Positions 20,852 through 28,998 of a stretch of DNA of 37,957 nucleotides are shown piece by piece. The notes under the pieces are model-generated. The model was given only the letters and a program-made list of their open reading frames with translations, did not search any database and was not told the origin of the DNA. This DNA is from an uncultured Alphaproteobacteria bacterium (GTDB lineage: Bacteria > Pseudomonadota > Alphaproteobacteria > HIMB59 > GCA-002718135). Each line of letters begins with the position of its first letter. The first letter of the stretch is position 1. The position numbers were made by a program, and so were the translations under genes. The stretch is from contig CABYHW010000009.1 in assembly GCA_902518705.1 (NCBI GenBank), positions 1-37,957 on the forward strand. Reading direction: 5' to 3'.

Positions 20852-21796
20852 ATGACAAAAAAAACATTTTATAACTTAGATACAAGCTGGGTGAATAATA
20901 CACAAATTAATTTAAGTGCAGTAGAGCGTCGAACATCTACTTTAACTAAAAGAAGAACTGTAAAAAAGGAATTTCAAGTTGCTTGGTTGTTAAAAGCTAT
21001 TACTTTAATTGATCTTACTACACTAAGTGGCGACGACACTTTTGGAAAAGTTGAAAGACTTTGTAATAAAGCTCTTAATCCCATTGATGATTATATTCTT
21101 CAGGATTTAGGACTAGAAAATAATGCAGTAAGAGTAGGAGCTGTGTGTGTCTATCACCATCTAATAAAAGATTGTACAAAACTAATTCAAAACAAAATCC
21201 CAATTGCAGCAGTTTCTACTGGTTTTCCTGCAGGTTTATCATCTTATACGACTAGAAAAAAAGAAATTTCTGACTCTATAAAAGATGGTGCTGATGAAAT
21301 TGATATTGTTATTAATAGAGGATACGTTCTCCAAAATAATTGGAAAAAATTATATGATGAGGTTCGTAGTTTTAAAGAAACTGCAGGTAAAACAAAAATT
21401 AAAGCTATTCTTGGTGTTGGTGATCTTGAGACTCTTCGAAATGTAGCTAAAGCATCTTTAGTTTGTATGATGGCTGGGGCTGATTTTATTAAAACATCAA
21501 CAGGAAAAGAAAGTATAAATGCAAATCTTAATAATAGTCTTGTAATGTTGAGAATGATTAGAGATTTTTATACAAAAACTGGAAAAAAGATTGGTTTTAA
21601 ACCTGCAGGTGGAATATCAACGGCTAAATCTGTCTTAGAATTTTTAATATTGGTTGCTGAAGAGTTAGGATTTGAATGGGTTAATCCTAAATTATTGCGA
21701 ATTGGTGCTTCTAGTTTATTAATTGATATAGAAAGACAACTCTATCACTACACTAGTGGCAGGTATGCAAATAAAGAGAAACTTGCAATAGGATAA
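20852..21796 (+). CDS. deoC: Deoxyribose-phosphate aldolase
   Basis: Class I aldolase that splits 2-deoxyribose-5-phosphate into glyceraldehyde-3-phosphate and acetaldehyde. The 314-aa protein has the Schiff-base Lys214 in ADFIKTSTGK and the second catalytic Lys250 in GFKPAGG, plus IDLTTLSGDDT near residue 54. It is about 55 residues longer than E. coli DeoC, mainly through an N-terminal extension rich in Arg/Thr/Lys, as in many alphaproteobacterial members. It is followed one base later by the aldehyde dehydrogenase that can oxidise the acetaldehyde. Confidence 0.94.
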   Translation: MTKKTFYNLDTSWVNNTQINLSAVERRTSTLTKRRTVKKEFQVAWLLKAITLIDLTTLSGDDTFGKVERLCNKALNPIDDYILQDLGLENNAVRVGAVCVYHHLIKDCTKLIQNKIPIAAVSTGFPAGLSSYTTRKKEISDSIKDGADEIDIVINRGYVLQNNWKKLYDEVRSFKETAGKTKIKAILGVGDLETLRNVAKASLVCMMAGADFIKTSTGKESINANLNNSLVMLRMIRDFYTKTGKKIGFKPAGGISTAKSVLEFLILVAEELGFEWVNPKLLRIGASSLLIDIERQLYHYTSGRYANKEKLAIG

Positions 21797-21797
21797 T

Positions 21798-24158
21798 ATG
21801 GATAAAGTTATTAAAAATTTTCAAAATATATCTTATGGCCCTGCACCAGAAGACAGTAAAGAAGTTAATAGTTGGATAAAAAATTTAAAAAATCCAAATA
21901 ATCATTTTATTAATGGTAAATTTGTAAAATCATCTAGCTCAAAAAAATTAAATATAATTAATCCTTCCACAAATAAAAAAATTGCAACATTGTCTGTTGC
22001 TTCAAAAAAAGATGTAAATGCCGCAGTAAGTGCTGCTAAAAAAGCTCACATTAAATGGTCTAAATTATCATCTTTTGATCGATCAAAATATTTATATGCC
22101 CTAGCTCGTCTCATTCAAAAAAATTCAAGATTTATTTCTGTTTTAGAGACCATTGATAATGGTAAGCCTATAAGAGAAACAAGAGATATAGATATTCCAC
22201 TTGTCGCAAGACATTTTTATTATCACGCTGGGTGGGCTGCTAGGAATACAAATAATTCTGATAACTCTATTGGTGTTGTAGGACAAATTATACCCTGGAA
22301 CTTTCCATTATTAATGTTGGCGTGGAAAATTGCTCCTGCTATTGCTCTTGGTAATACAGTAGTGTTAAAGCCTGCAGAATATACTTCTTTAACCGCGCTT
22401 TATTTTGCTGAACTTTGTGAAAAAGCTAAAATTCCTCAAGGTGTAATTAATATTATTACGGGAGATGGTTCTACTGGTGAACATATAACATCGCATAAAG
22501 ATATTAAAAAAATTGCCTTTACTGGATCGACTGAAGTTGGAAAAAAAATCATTCGAACAAATACTAATCCAGATAAAAAAATGACAATGGAGCTTGGAGG
22601 TAAATCTCCTTTTATTGTTTTTGAAGATGCTGATTTAGATAGTGCTGTAGAAGGTGTTGTTGATGCAATTTGGTTTAACCAAGGTCAAGTATGTTGTGCT
22701 GGATCAAGACTCTTAATACAAGAAAGTATTGAGAAAAAATTTATTCAAAAACTTAAGAAAAGAATGGAAAAACTTCGTGTCGGTGATCCATTAGATAAGT
22801 CTATTGATATTGGGGCTATTGTTGCACCTGTTCAACTTAAAAAAATTAATTCTTTAGTAAATAAAGCCCAAAAAGATGGAAATAAATTATGGCAACCTTC
22901 ATGGTCTTGTCCAACAAATGGTTTATTTTATCCTCCATCTTTGTTTACAAATGTAACACCGTCATCTTTTATTGCTCAAGTAGAAATATTTGGACCAGTT
23001 TTAACAACGATGACATTTAGAACACCTAGTGAAGCCGTATCCATTGCAAATAATACTCCATACGGACTTGCTGCAAGTATTTGGTCTGAAAATATTAATT
23101 TAGCTTTAGATATTGCTCCAAAAGTAAAAGCTGGAGTCATTTGGATTAATTCTACAAACTTATTTGATGCTGCTTGTGGTTTTGGCGGATACAAAGAAAG
23201 TGGTTTTGGAAGAGAAGGTGGATCAGAAGGTATAAGAGCATATTCAAAATTACCACTACCCCTTTCTAAGTCAAAAAGAGGAAAGAAATTATCTAAAGGT
23301 ACATCATCTAACTCTATTGATAGAACACCAAAATTATACATTGGAGGAAAACAAAAAAGACCTGATAGTGGTTATTCCTTTTCTTCATATGATGCTCATA
23401 ATAATTTTATTTGTGATGTTCCAAACGCAAATCGCAAAGATGTAAGAGATACAGTCGAGGTTGCATCTAAAGCTGTTAGTAAATCTTCCACTAATTTTAA
23501 TAGAGCTCAAATTCTTTATTACTTAGCTGAAAATTTGCAAGACCGAAAAAATACCTTTTCTAATTTACTATCTTCTCTAATTGGTATTTCGCAAAAAGAT
23601 GCCGATAAAGAATTTGATCAATCAATTGAAAGATTATTTTATTATGGTGCTATGGCTGATAAGTTTGAAGGCTCTATACATAATCCTCCTATAAGAGGTT
23701 TAACACTAGCTGTTAAAGAACCGATAGGCGTTGTTGCAAATATTTTAAATGATGATTATCCACTATTAAGTTTAATAACTACATTAGGATCAAATTTTGC
23801 AGCAGGAAATGCTAGTATTATTGTTCCAGGTCAAAATACGTCTCTTTTAGCAACAGAATTATATCAACTACTTGAAACTTCAGATGTTCCAGCTGGTTAT
23901 ATTAACATCCTTACAACTAAACAAAATAGTTTGAATAAAATCTTATCTGAACATGAAAATATTGATGGTATTTGGTTTTTTAGTGAAAATAATAATGAGC
24001 GTCTGAAGGTTATTCAAAGTACAACTTCAAATTTAAAAAGAACTTGGTGTCCACAATCAAAAAATCTTGATTGGTCTTTCAAAGAAAAAGATTTCTTAGA
24101 AGAGTTTTTATATCAAAGTACACAAGTAAAAAATATTTGGATCCCATACGGAGAGTGA
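21798..24158 (+). CDS. Two-domain aldehyde dehydrogenase (ALDH16 family)
   Basis: A 786-aa fusion of two aldehyde dehydrogenase domains. The first (about 35-485) is complete: general base Glu266 in MELGGKSP, catalytic Cys299 in NQGQVCCAGSR, and the NAD-binding IIPWNFPLLMLAWK and FTGSTEVG motifs. The second (about 535-786) keeps the ALDH fold signals (LYIGGK, EPIGVVANILNDDYPLLSL, an FFSE strand) but has no equivalent of the catalytic Cys and ends early. This architecture is that of ALDH16, where the second domain is catalytically silent and structural. Directly after deoC, its likely substrate is acetaldehyde from deoxyribose-5-phosphate cleavage, although aldehyde specificity cannot be read from the sequence. 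Confidence 0.85.
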   Translation: MDKVIKNFQNISYGPAPEDSKEVNSWIKNLKNPNNHFINGKFVKSSSSKKLNIINPSTNKKIATLSVASKKDVNAAVSAAKKAHIKWSKLSSFDRSKYLYALARLIQKNSRFISVLETIDNGKPIRETRDIDIPLVARHFYYHAGWAARNTNNSDNSIGVVGQIIPWNFPLLMLAWKIAPAIALGNTVVLKPAEYTSLTALYFAELCEKAKIPQGVINIITGDGSTGEHITSHKDIKKIAFTGSTEVGKKIIRTNTNPDKKMTMELGGKSPFIVFEDADLDSAVEGVVDAIWFNQGQVCCAGSRLLIQESIEKKFIQKLKKRMEKLRVGDPLDKSIDIGAIVAPVQLKKINSLVNKAQKDGNKLWQPSWSCPTNGLFYPPSLFTNVTPSSFIAQVEIFGPVLTTMTFRTPSEAVSIANNTPYGLAASIWSENINLALDIAPKVKAGVIWINSTNLFDAACGFGGYKESGFGREGGSEGIRAYSKLPLPLSKSKRGKKLSKGTSSNSIDRTPKLYIGGKQKRPDSGYSFSSYDAHNNFICDVPNANRKDVRDTVEVASKAVSKSSTNFNRAQILYYLAENLQDRKNTFSNLLSSLIGISQKDADKEFDQSIERLFYYGAMADKFEGSIHNPPIRGLTLAVKEPIGVVANILNDDYPLLSLITTLGSNFAAGNASIIVPGQNTSLLATELYQLLETSDVPAGYINILTTKQNSLNKILSEHENIDGIWFFSENNNERLKVIQSTTSNLKRTWCPQSKNLDWSFKEKDFLEEFLYQSTQVKNIWIPYGE

Positions 24159-24164
24159 TATACT
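24159..24164 (+). promoter_or_regulatory. Candidate -10 box upstream of the fucU-like gene
   Basis: TATACT begins right after the dehydrogenase stop codon and ends 6 bases before the ATG at 24171. Transcription from it would start at the ATG, giving a leaderless mRNA. No convincing -35 box was found within the upstream coding sequence. Low confidence because of base composition. Confidence 0.3.
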
Positions 24165-24170
24165 AAAAAT

Positions 24171-24629
24171 ATGTTAATTAACGTCGATCCTATTTTAAGC
24201 CCTGATATATTAAAAACACTGCGTGAAATGGGCCATGGTGACAGACTTGTTATATCCGATATTAATTATCCTGCTCATTCGAACCACAATAGAGTTCACC
24301 GATTAGACGGCCTTGATATGACAACTGTTATGAGAGCTGTTTTATCTGTTTTTCCATTGGATAGTTTCGTAGAGTCAGCTGTTCACCGAATGGAAGTTGA
24401 TAATCAACCAAATGAAATTAATGATGCTAATAAAGAAGTAATTGATGCAATTAAGAACGTATCAGGAGATCATTGGAAAATAGGTTCATACGAAAGACAA
24501 GAATTTTATAAGCAATCAAGATCAACCTATGCATATATTACGACAAGTGAAAGACGACCTTATTGTAATTTTATTTTAACAAAAGGTGTTATTAAACCAG
24601 ATGGAACCGTTTGGATAATCGATAAGTAA
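24171..24629 (+). CDS. RbsD/FucU-family sugar mutarotase
   Basis: Interconverts sugar anomers so that kinases and isomerases receive the right form. The 152-aa protein shows the family start EMGHGDRLVISDINYPAHS (about 20-38), with the catalytic His in GHGD. The C-terminal segment ERQEFYKQSRSTYAYITTSERRPYCNF matches the FucU/RbsD pattern. It is closer to FucU in length. Its position between the dehydrogenase and a ribokinase-family gene suggests it acts on ribose, deoxyribose or a related sugar here rather than fucose, which is an inference from context. Confidence 0.85.
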   Translation: MLINVDPILSPDILKTLREMGHGDRLVISDINYPAHSNHNRVHRLDGLDMTTVMRAVLSVFPLDSFVESAVHRMEVDNQPNEINDANKEVIDAIKNVSGDHWKIGSYERQEFYKQSRSTYAYITTSERRPYCNFILTKGVIKPDGTVWIIDK

Positions 24630-24631
24630 TT

Positions 24632-25546
24632 ATGTCGATTAGTATTCTTGGTATTTTTGTTGCTGATCTTGTTTTTTTTGGAGAAAAAATTCCAGTTGAA
24701 GGTGAAACTATTCTTGGTAAAAATTTTGTTATTGGTCCTGGTGGAAAAGGATCAAACCAAGCTGTAGCTGCAGCCAAAGCTGGAGCAAAAACTTTTTTTA
24801 TTTCTAAGATTGGTGATGATCAATTTGGTTCAATGGCAACAGAAATTTATGAAAATTCTGGTGTTGACTATAGTAACGTAATTATTTCAAAAGATCATTC
24901 AACTGGAGCTGCAGGTATACTTGTAAATGAAGGAACCGGAGCCAATGCTATAAATGTTTTTCCTGGGGCGGCAGGTGCAATCACTATTGAAGATATAGAT
25001 AAAGCAGAAGAAGCAATTAAAAACTCAAGTATATTTCTTACACAACTAGAAGCACCAAAAGATGTTGTTACTTATGCATTAAAAAAAGCACATAGTTTAA
25101 ATGTAAAAACAATTTTAAATCCTGCGCCTGCAGCTGAAATAGATGAATCTTTATTTTCTATGATTGATTATTTTACACCAAATGAAACAGAAGCAAGTTT
25201 TTATGTTGATCACAATGTTGAAACACACGAGGATGCTGAGAAAGCTGCTATGCAATTATTAGAAAAAGGAATTAAAAATGTCGTTATTACTCTTGGAGAA
25301 AAAGGAGCTTTCTTTGCTAATAGTGAAGAAAAATTCTCTTTATCTATAGCTAATCTTTCAAATCCAGTAGTGGATTCCACTGGTGCTGGCGATGCTTTTA
25401 ATGCAGGTTTTGCTGCAGCACTTACTGAGGGTCAAAATATTAAAGATTCTCTAAAATTTGCTAGTGCCACAGCAGGCTTATCAACGACAAAAATTGGTAC
25501 TGCAAATTCTATGCCTTCTCGAGAGGAAATTGATAAACTTCTATAA
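24632..25546 (+). CDS. PfkB-family sugar kinase (ribokinase or deoxyribokinase)
   Basis: Phosphorylates a pentose at O5 with ATP. The 304-aa protein has the ribokinase layout: GGKGSNQAVAAAKAG (about 37-51), NPAPAAEID (about 167-175), TPNETEA, and the catalytic Asp254 in DSTGAGDAFNAGF. In the first sugar-binding motif the usual Gly-Ser-x-Asn-x-Asp is Gly-Ile-Phe-Val-Ala-Asp, so the conserved Asn that contacts ribose is Val10 while Asp12 is kept. With deoC upstream this favours 2-deoxyribose, or another sugar, over ribose, but this remains an inference. It starts two bases after the mutarotase gene. Confidence 0.85.
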   Translation: MSISILGIFVADLVFFGEKIPVEGETILGKNFVIGPGGKGSNQAVAAAKAGAKTFFISKIGDDQFGSMATEIYENSGVDYSNVIISKDHSTGAAGILVNEGTGANAINVFPGAAGAITIEDIDKAEEAIKNSSIFLTQLEAPKDVVTYALKKAHSLNVKTILNPAPAAEIDESLFSMIDYFTPNETEASFYVDHNVETHEDAEKAAMQLLEKGIKNVVITLGEKGAFFANSEEKFSLSIANLSNPVVDSTGAGDAFNAGFAAALTEGQNIKDSLKFASATAGLSTTKIGTANSMPSREEIDKLL

Positions 25547-25552
25547 TTATTG

Positions 25553-25558
25553 TATAAT
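25553..25558 (+). promoter_or_regulatory. Candidate -10 box for the small membrane protein
   Basis: A perfect TATAAT lies 9 bases before the ATG at 25568 in the 21-bp gap after the sugar kinase. It would give a transcript with almost no 5' leader. No clear -35 box. It may serve the small membrane protein and sbcB as a unit separate from the sugar operon. Confidence 0.35.
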
Positions 25559-25567
25559 GGAATTATT

Positions 25568-25747
25568 ATGCAATTATTTTTAGAAAGACTGATCTATTTT
25601 TGGGCTGGAATTACAGCTATTGGTCTTTTAATTGCTGTAGCTTATTGGGCTATTGCTACTATAATCTACGTAGCTTTTATCTCTCTTTTTGTTGCTATCG
25701 CAGCTACTCTTTTCTATCATTTTTATTGGTCCAAAAGAGATAATTAA
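25568..25747 (+). CDS. Small two-helix membrane protein, unknown function
   Basis: A 59-aa protein that is almost entirely hydrophobic, with two membrane segments (about 8-30 and 33-51) and a basic tail YWSKRDN. I do not recognise a family. An in-frame TTG at 25550 would add six residues, but it overlaps the TATAAT box and has no better ribosome site, so I prefer the ATG at 25568. It lies between the sugar kinase and sbcB. It is a plausible coding sequence by composition and position; no function can be offered. Confidence 0.6.
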   Translation: MQLFLERLIYFWAGITAIGLLIAVAYWAIATIIYVAFISLFVAIAATLFYHFYWSKRDN

Positions 25748-25779
25748 TAGTCTATAAATACCAATAAGGTTATTTATTA

Positions 25780-27291
25780 GTGTCAAAATATATATTTTAC
25801 GATTTAGAAACATCTGGCAGAGGTAAAAAAGAATACCCAACGGCTTTTGGCACTACCCCTAAATGGGAGCAGATAATGCAAATTGCTGCTATCGTTACTG
25901 ACTCCAAGTTTAATCAAACAAATCAAAATATGAATGAGTTCTGCAGACCTCGAACATCAGTGATTTCTCAACCTGGTGCATTAATAACAACACTTAAAGG
26001 TATGAGAGAGGCACTAAATGCCCCTCAATCATCTTACGAATTAATGAAAAAAATTAATGAAACTTTTGATGAATGGAAAAAAGATGATCCAAGTTCTACT
26101 TTTATTGGTCATAATATAATGGAATTTGATGAATCTGTTCTCGAATACAATTTGTTTAGTCATATGTTTTATCCTTATGTAACAAGAAAGAGTAGGGGCG
26201 ATACATTAAATTTAGTGAGAGGTTTATATGTCATAAACCCATCAAGTATAAAAACACCTTTAACCGAAAGAGGTAATCCTAGTTTTAAATTAGAAAAAAT
26301 TGCAGAGATGAACAACTTGCCTGTTGAATTTGCTCACGATGCATTTTCAGATGTTAAGACATCAATTGCTCTGACAAAATATATTAACGAAGCAGACACT
26401 ACTAATTGGAATCAGCTTCAAATGACAATGAGTAAAGAAGATGCCATTGCGTATATAAATAAAAATAAAGGTTTTTGTTTTATGACGAGTTTTGGAGGAA
26501 GAATTAAACTTCAAGCATTGTCGATGGTATGTGAATCTCAATATAATGGTTGGTTTCACACAATTGATTTAGCTCATGATCCAACACCATTACTCGAAGC
26601 TAATTCTGAGGAATTTAAAAAACTGATCAAAAGAAAAAATAGATACGTCATTACTAATCAGCATCCTATTATTCTACCAGGTAAGATTGCTGCTAATTAC
26701 GAGCCATACGATGAAATTGGTTCTGATGTACTAAATGAAAGAGCTAAAATAGTATTCAAAAATAAAGATTTAGCAGACAAGTTTAAACTTATGGAAATTG
26801 ACAGGCGTATTGAAAAAGAGGATGAAAAATCTCAAGATAATCTATTTCCAGAAAGTGCAGCAAATGCTTTTCTTGATTTTAAACAATCAACAGAAATAGC
26901 AAAATTTCATGAACAAAATGATTGGAATGAAAAATATAAAATTGCTCTTTCAATTAAAGAGCCAAGAGCAAACTTTATTTTAAAAAGACTTATATTTGAT
27001 GAAAGTCCAAAAACTTTATCAAAAGAAGATTTTAAAATGGTTCACCGAGAGTTACATGAAAGGTTAGTTATTAACCAAGAAAGACCATTTACAACAATAC
27101 CTGAAGCAATGTCACAAACTGATACAGAATTAGTTAAAATGGAAGACAGTGATGATGAACAAAAAGTTCAAAAAATGCAAATTTTAAAAGATTACAATGT
27201 TTATTTGAATTTTATGGAGAAATATTTTTCTAATAAAAATGCTGAACCTCTTCCAAGTGGTAAAGAACTGAGCAAAATAATCTTTGGTTAA
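25780..27291 (+). CDS. sbcB: Exodeoxyribonuclease I
   Basis: Processive 3'-5' exonuclease for single-stranded DNA in recombination and mismatch repair. The 503-aa product has the DEDDh active site: Asp8 and Glu10 in YDLETSG, Asp117 in HNIMEFDE, and His186 with Asp191 in AHDAFSDV, the same spacing as in E. coli ExoI. The later SH3-like and helical C-terminal regions are also present, so this is the SbcB family and not just a generic DnaQ fold. The start is a GTG at 25780; no in-frame ATG lies before the first catalytic Asp. The stop overlaps the uppP start by one base. Confidence 0.92.
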   Translation: MSKYIFYDLETSGRGKKEYPTAFGTTPKWEQIMQIAAIVTDSKFNQTNQNMNEFCRPRTSVISQPGALITTLKGMREALNAPQSSYELMKKINETFDEWKKDDPSSTFIGHNIMEFDESVLEYNLFSHMFYPYVTRKSRGDTLNLVRGLYVINPSSIKTPLTERGNPSFKLEKIAEMNNLPVEFAHDAFSDVKTSIALTKYINEADTTNWNQLQMTMSKEDAIAYINKNKGFCFMTSFGGRIKLQALSMVCESQYNGWFHTIDLAHDPTPLLEANSEEFKKLIKRKNRYVITNQHPIILPGKIAANYEPYDEIGSDVLNERAKIVFKNKDLADKFKLMEIDRRIEKEDEKSQDNLFPESAANAFLDFKQSTEIAKFHEQNDWNEKYKIALSIKEPRANFILKRLIFDESPKTLSKEDFKMVHRELHERLVINQERPFTTIPEAMSQTDTELVKMEDSDDEQKVQKMQILKDYNVYLNFMEKYFSNKNAEPLPSGKELSKIIFG

Positions 27292-28076
27292 TGTTTGAGC
27301 TTCAATATTTTATCATTGGCATTGTACAAGGCTTTACTGAATTTTTACCAATTAGTTCTTCTGGGCATTTAGTTCTTGTATCAGAATTAACGAATTGGCA
27401 AGATCAAGGTCTTTTTACTGATGTTGCCGTTCATGTTGGAACATTATTAGCAGTTATAATTTATCTAAGATCTCATATAACAACATTAATTATGAGCTTT
27501 TTCTCCTTTCAGCTTGAAGACAATGATAACTTATTTAAAATTATTATTGCGACTATACCTGCAGTTATAGTGGGATTTTTTATTTTTGATTTTGTTCAAT
27601 TATATTTTAGAGATATCAAAGTTGTAGCAGTGACAAGTGTTGTTTTTGCTGCTCTATTATTTGTAGCAGATCATTTTAAGATGAAATTATCTTCCTGGGA
27701 GAATATGAGTTATGTGCAGGCCTTTATAATAGGTATGTTTCAAGTTTTAGCTTTTATACCTGGGGCAAGTAGAGCAGGTGTTACAATTACTGGAGCGCGT
27801 TTTTTAGGATTTGATAGATCATCTGCAGCAATTTTTTCTATGCTTTTATCTATTCCCATTATTTTAGCGTCTTTAGTTTTAACAAGTTTAGATTTTATAA
27901 GTAGTCCTGAGATTAATGTTAATTTATACCAATCTTTATTTGCAGCAATCGTTGCATGTATTACTGCTCTAATATCAATTAACATCATGATGCGAATAAT
28001 ACAAAGTTCAACCTTTAATATTTTTATTATTTATAGAGTTTTATTAGGATTTATCTTATTGTATTTTTATGCATAA
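27291..28076 (+). CDS. uppP: Undecaprenyl-diphosphatase UppP
   Basis: Integral membrane phosphatase that recycles undecaprenyl diphosphate, the carrier lipid for peptidoglycan. The 261-aa protein shows both signature regions, GFTEFLPISSSGHLVL (about 15-30) with the catalytic Glu and Ser residues, and PGASRAGVTITGARFLG (about 156-172), among about eight hydrophobic segments. Length is standard. It overlaps sbcB by one base and the next gene by eight. Confidence 0.95.
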   Translation: MFELQYFIIGIVQGFTEFLPISSSGHLVLVSELTNWQDQGLFTDVAVHVGTLLAVIIYLRSHITTLIMSFFSFQLEDNDNLFKIIIATIPAVIVGFFIFDFVQLYFRDIKVVAVTSVVFAALLFVADHFKMKLSSWENMSYVQAFIIGMFQVLAFIPGASRAGVTITGARFLGFDRSSAAIFSMLLSIPIILASLVLTSLDFISSPEINVNLYQSLFAAIVACITALISINIMMRIIQSSTFNIFIIYRVLLGFILLYFYA

Positions 28077-28998
28077 AATATCTGGGGTCTTTAGTGCTGC
28101 ACTAACACCTGTAAAAAACGATTTATCAATTAACAAAGATTTATATCTTCGTCATTGCCAATATTTAATGAGACAAGGTCATGACGGTCTCGCAATATTT
28201 GGTACTACTGGAGAAGCAAATAGTTTTTCAGTTCAAGAAAAAAAAGATCATCTAGATTTTTTAGTATCAAATCGTATCGATCCTAATATCCTTATGCCTG
28301 GAACAGGATCTTCATCCTTGAATGATGCAATTGATATGACCAAACATGCTGCTAGTCACAAAGTAAGAGCTGTTCTTTTACTTCCTCCCTTTTATTATAA
28401 GAATGTTACAAATGAAGGTGTAATAAATTATTATAGAAATATTATTGAAAGAGTAGGTGAGAGTGATTTGCAATATGTTTTGTATCATATCCCTCAAAAT
28501 TCTTACGTATCAATTGATTTTAAAATGATTGAAATATTATTAAAACTTTATCCGAATAACGTCGTGGGATTAAAGGACTCAAGCGGGGACAGTGATAGAA
28601 TGATGAAAGTTATAAAATATTTTAATGATTTTGCCGTATTTTGTGGTCATGATAGTTTAGCATTAAATATATGTAAGCGAGGAGGAGCAGGAGCAATTAC
28701 AGCTGGTACTAATGTATGTGGCAAATTACTGAGCTTTATATTAAATAATCATAAAAATGAGAGTAGCATTAAAAATTTTTCTGATTTACAAAATCTACTG
28801 CAGCAAATTCGTCAAGTTATTACTTCGCATGAACCAATAAGTTTAATGAAAGCATATTTTTCAATTGTTGATAATATTCCTGATTGGAATATTGTTTTAC
28901 CTCCACTTAAAAAAATTGAAGAGCCTGCAAATCAAAAATTAGTATTAATATTAAAAGAATTAATAAAAAAAATTGACCCGCTAATAGCGAATACGTGA
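28069..28998 (+). CDS. DapA-superfamily aldolase/lyase, substrate unknown
   Basis: Member of the dihydrodipicolinate synthase / N-acetylneuraminate lyase superfamily of class I aldolases. The 309-aa TIM barrel has GTTGEANSFS (about 45-54), Tyr139 in YVLYHIP, and the Schiff-base Lys169 in VGLKDSSGD. In true DapA an Arg follows this Tyr in the PGRT motif and binds the dicarboxylate substrate. Here that site reads PQNS, so lysine synthesis is unlikely and a sugar acid or other keto acid substrate more plausible. Its ATG overlaps uppP by eight bases; its 3' end overlaps the convergent fxsA by 18 bases. Confidence 0.85.
   Translation: MHKISGVFSAALTPVKNDLSINKDLYLRHCQYLMRQGHDGLAIFGTTGEANSFSVQEKKDHLDFLVSNRIDPNILMPGTGSSSLNDAIDMTKHAASHKVRAVLLLPPFYYKNVTNEGVINYYRNIIERVGESDLQYVLYHIPQNSYVSIDFKMIEILLKLYPNNVVGLKDSSGDSDRMMKVIKYFNDFAVFCGHDSLALNICKRGGAGAITAGTNVCGKLLSFILNNHKNESSIKNFSDLQNLLQQIRQVITSHEPISLMKAYFSIVDNIPDWNIVLPPLKKIEEPANQKLVLILKELIKKIDPLIANT

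Noticed and set aside
22976-23341. 121-aa minus-strand ORF inside the ALDH16 gene
   Set aside because: It lies wholly within a conserved dehydrogenase domain and shows no recognisable family or ribosome site.
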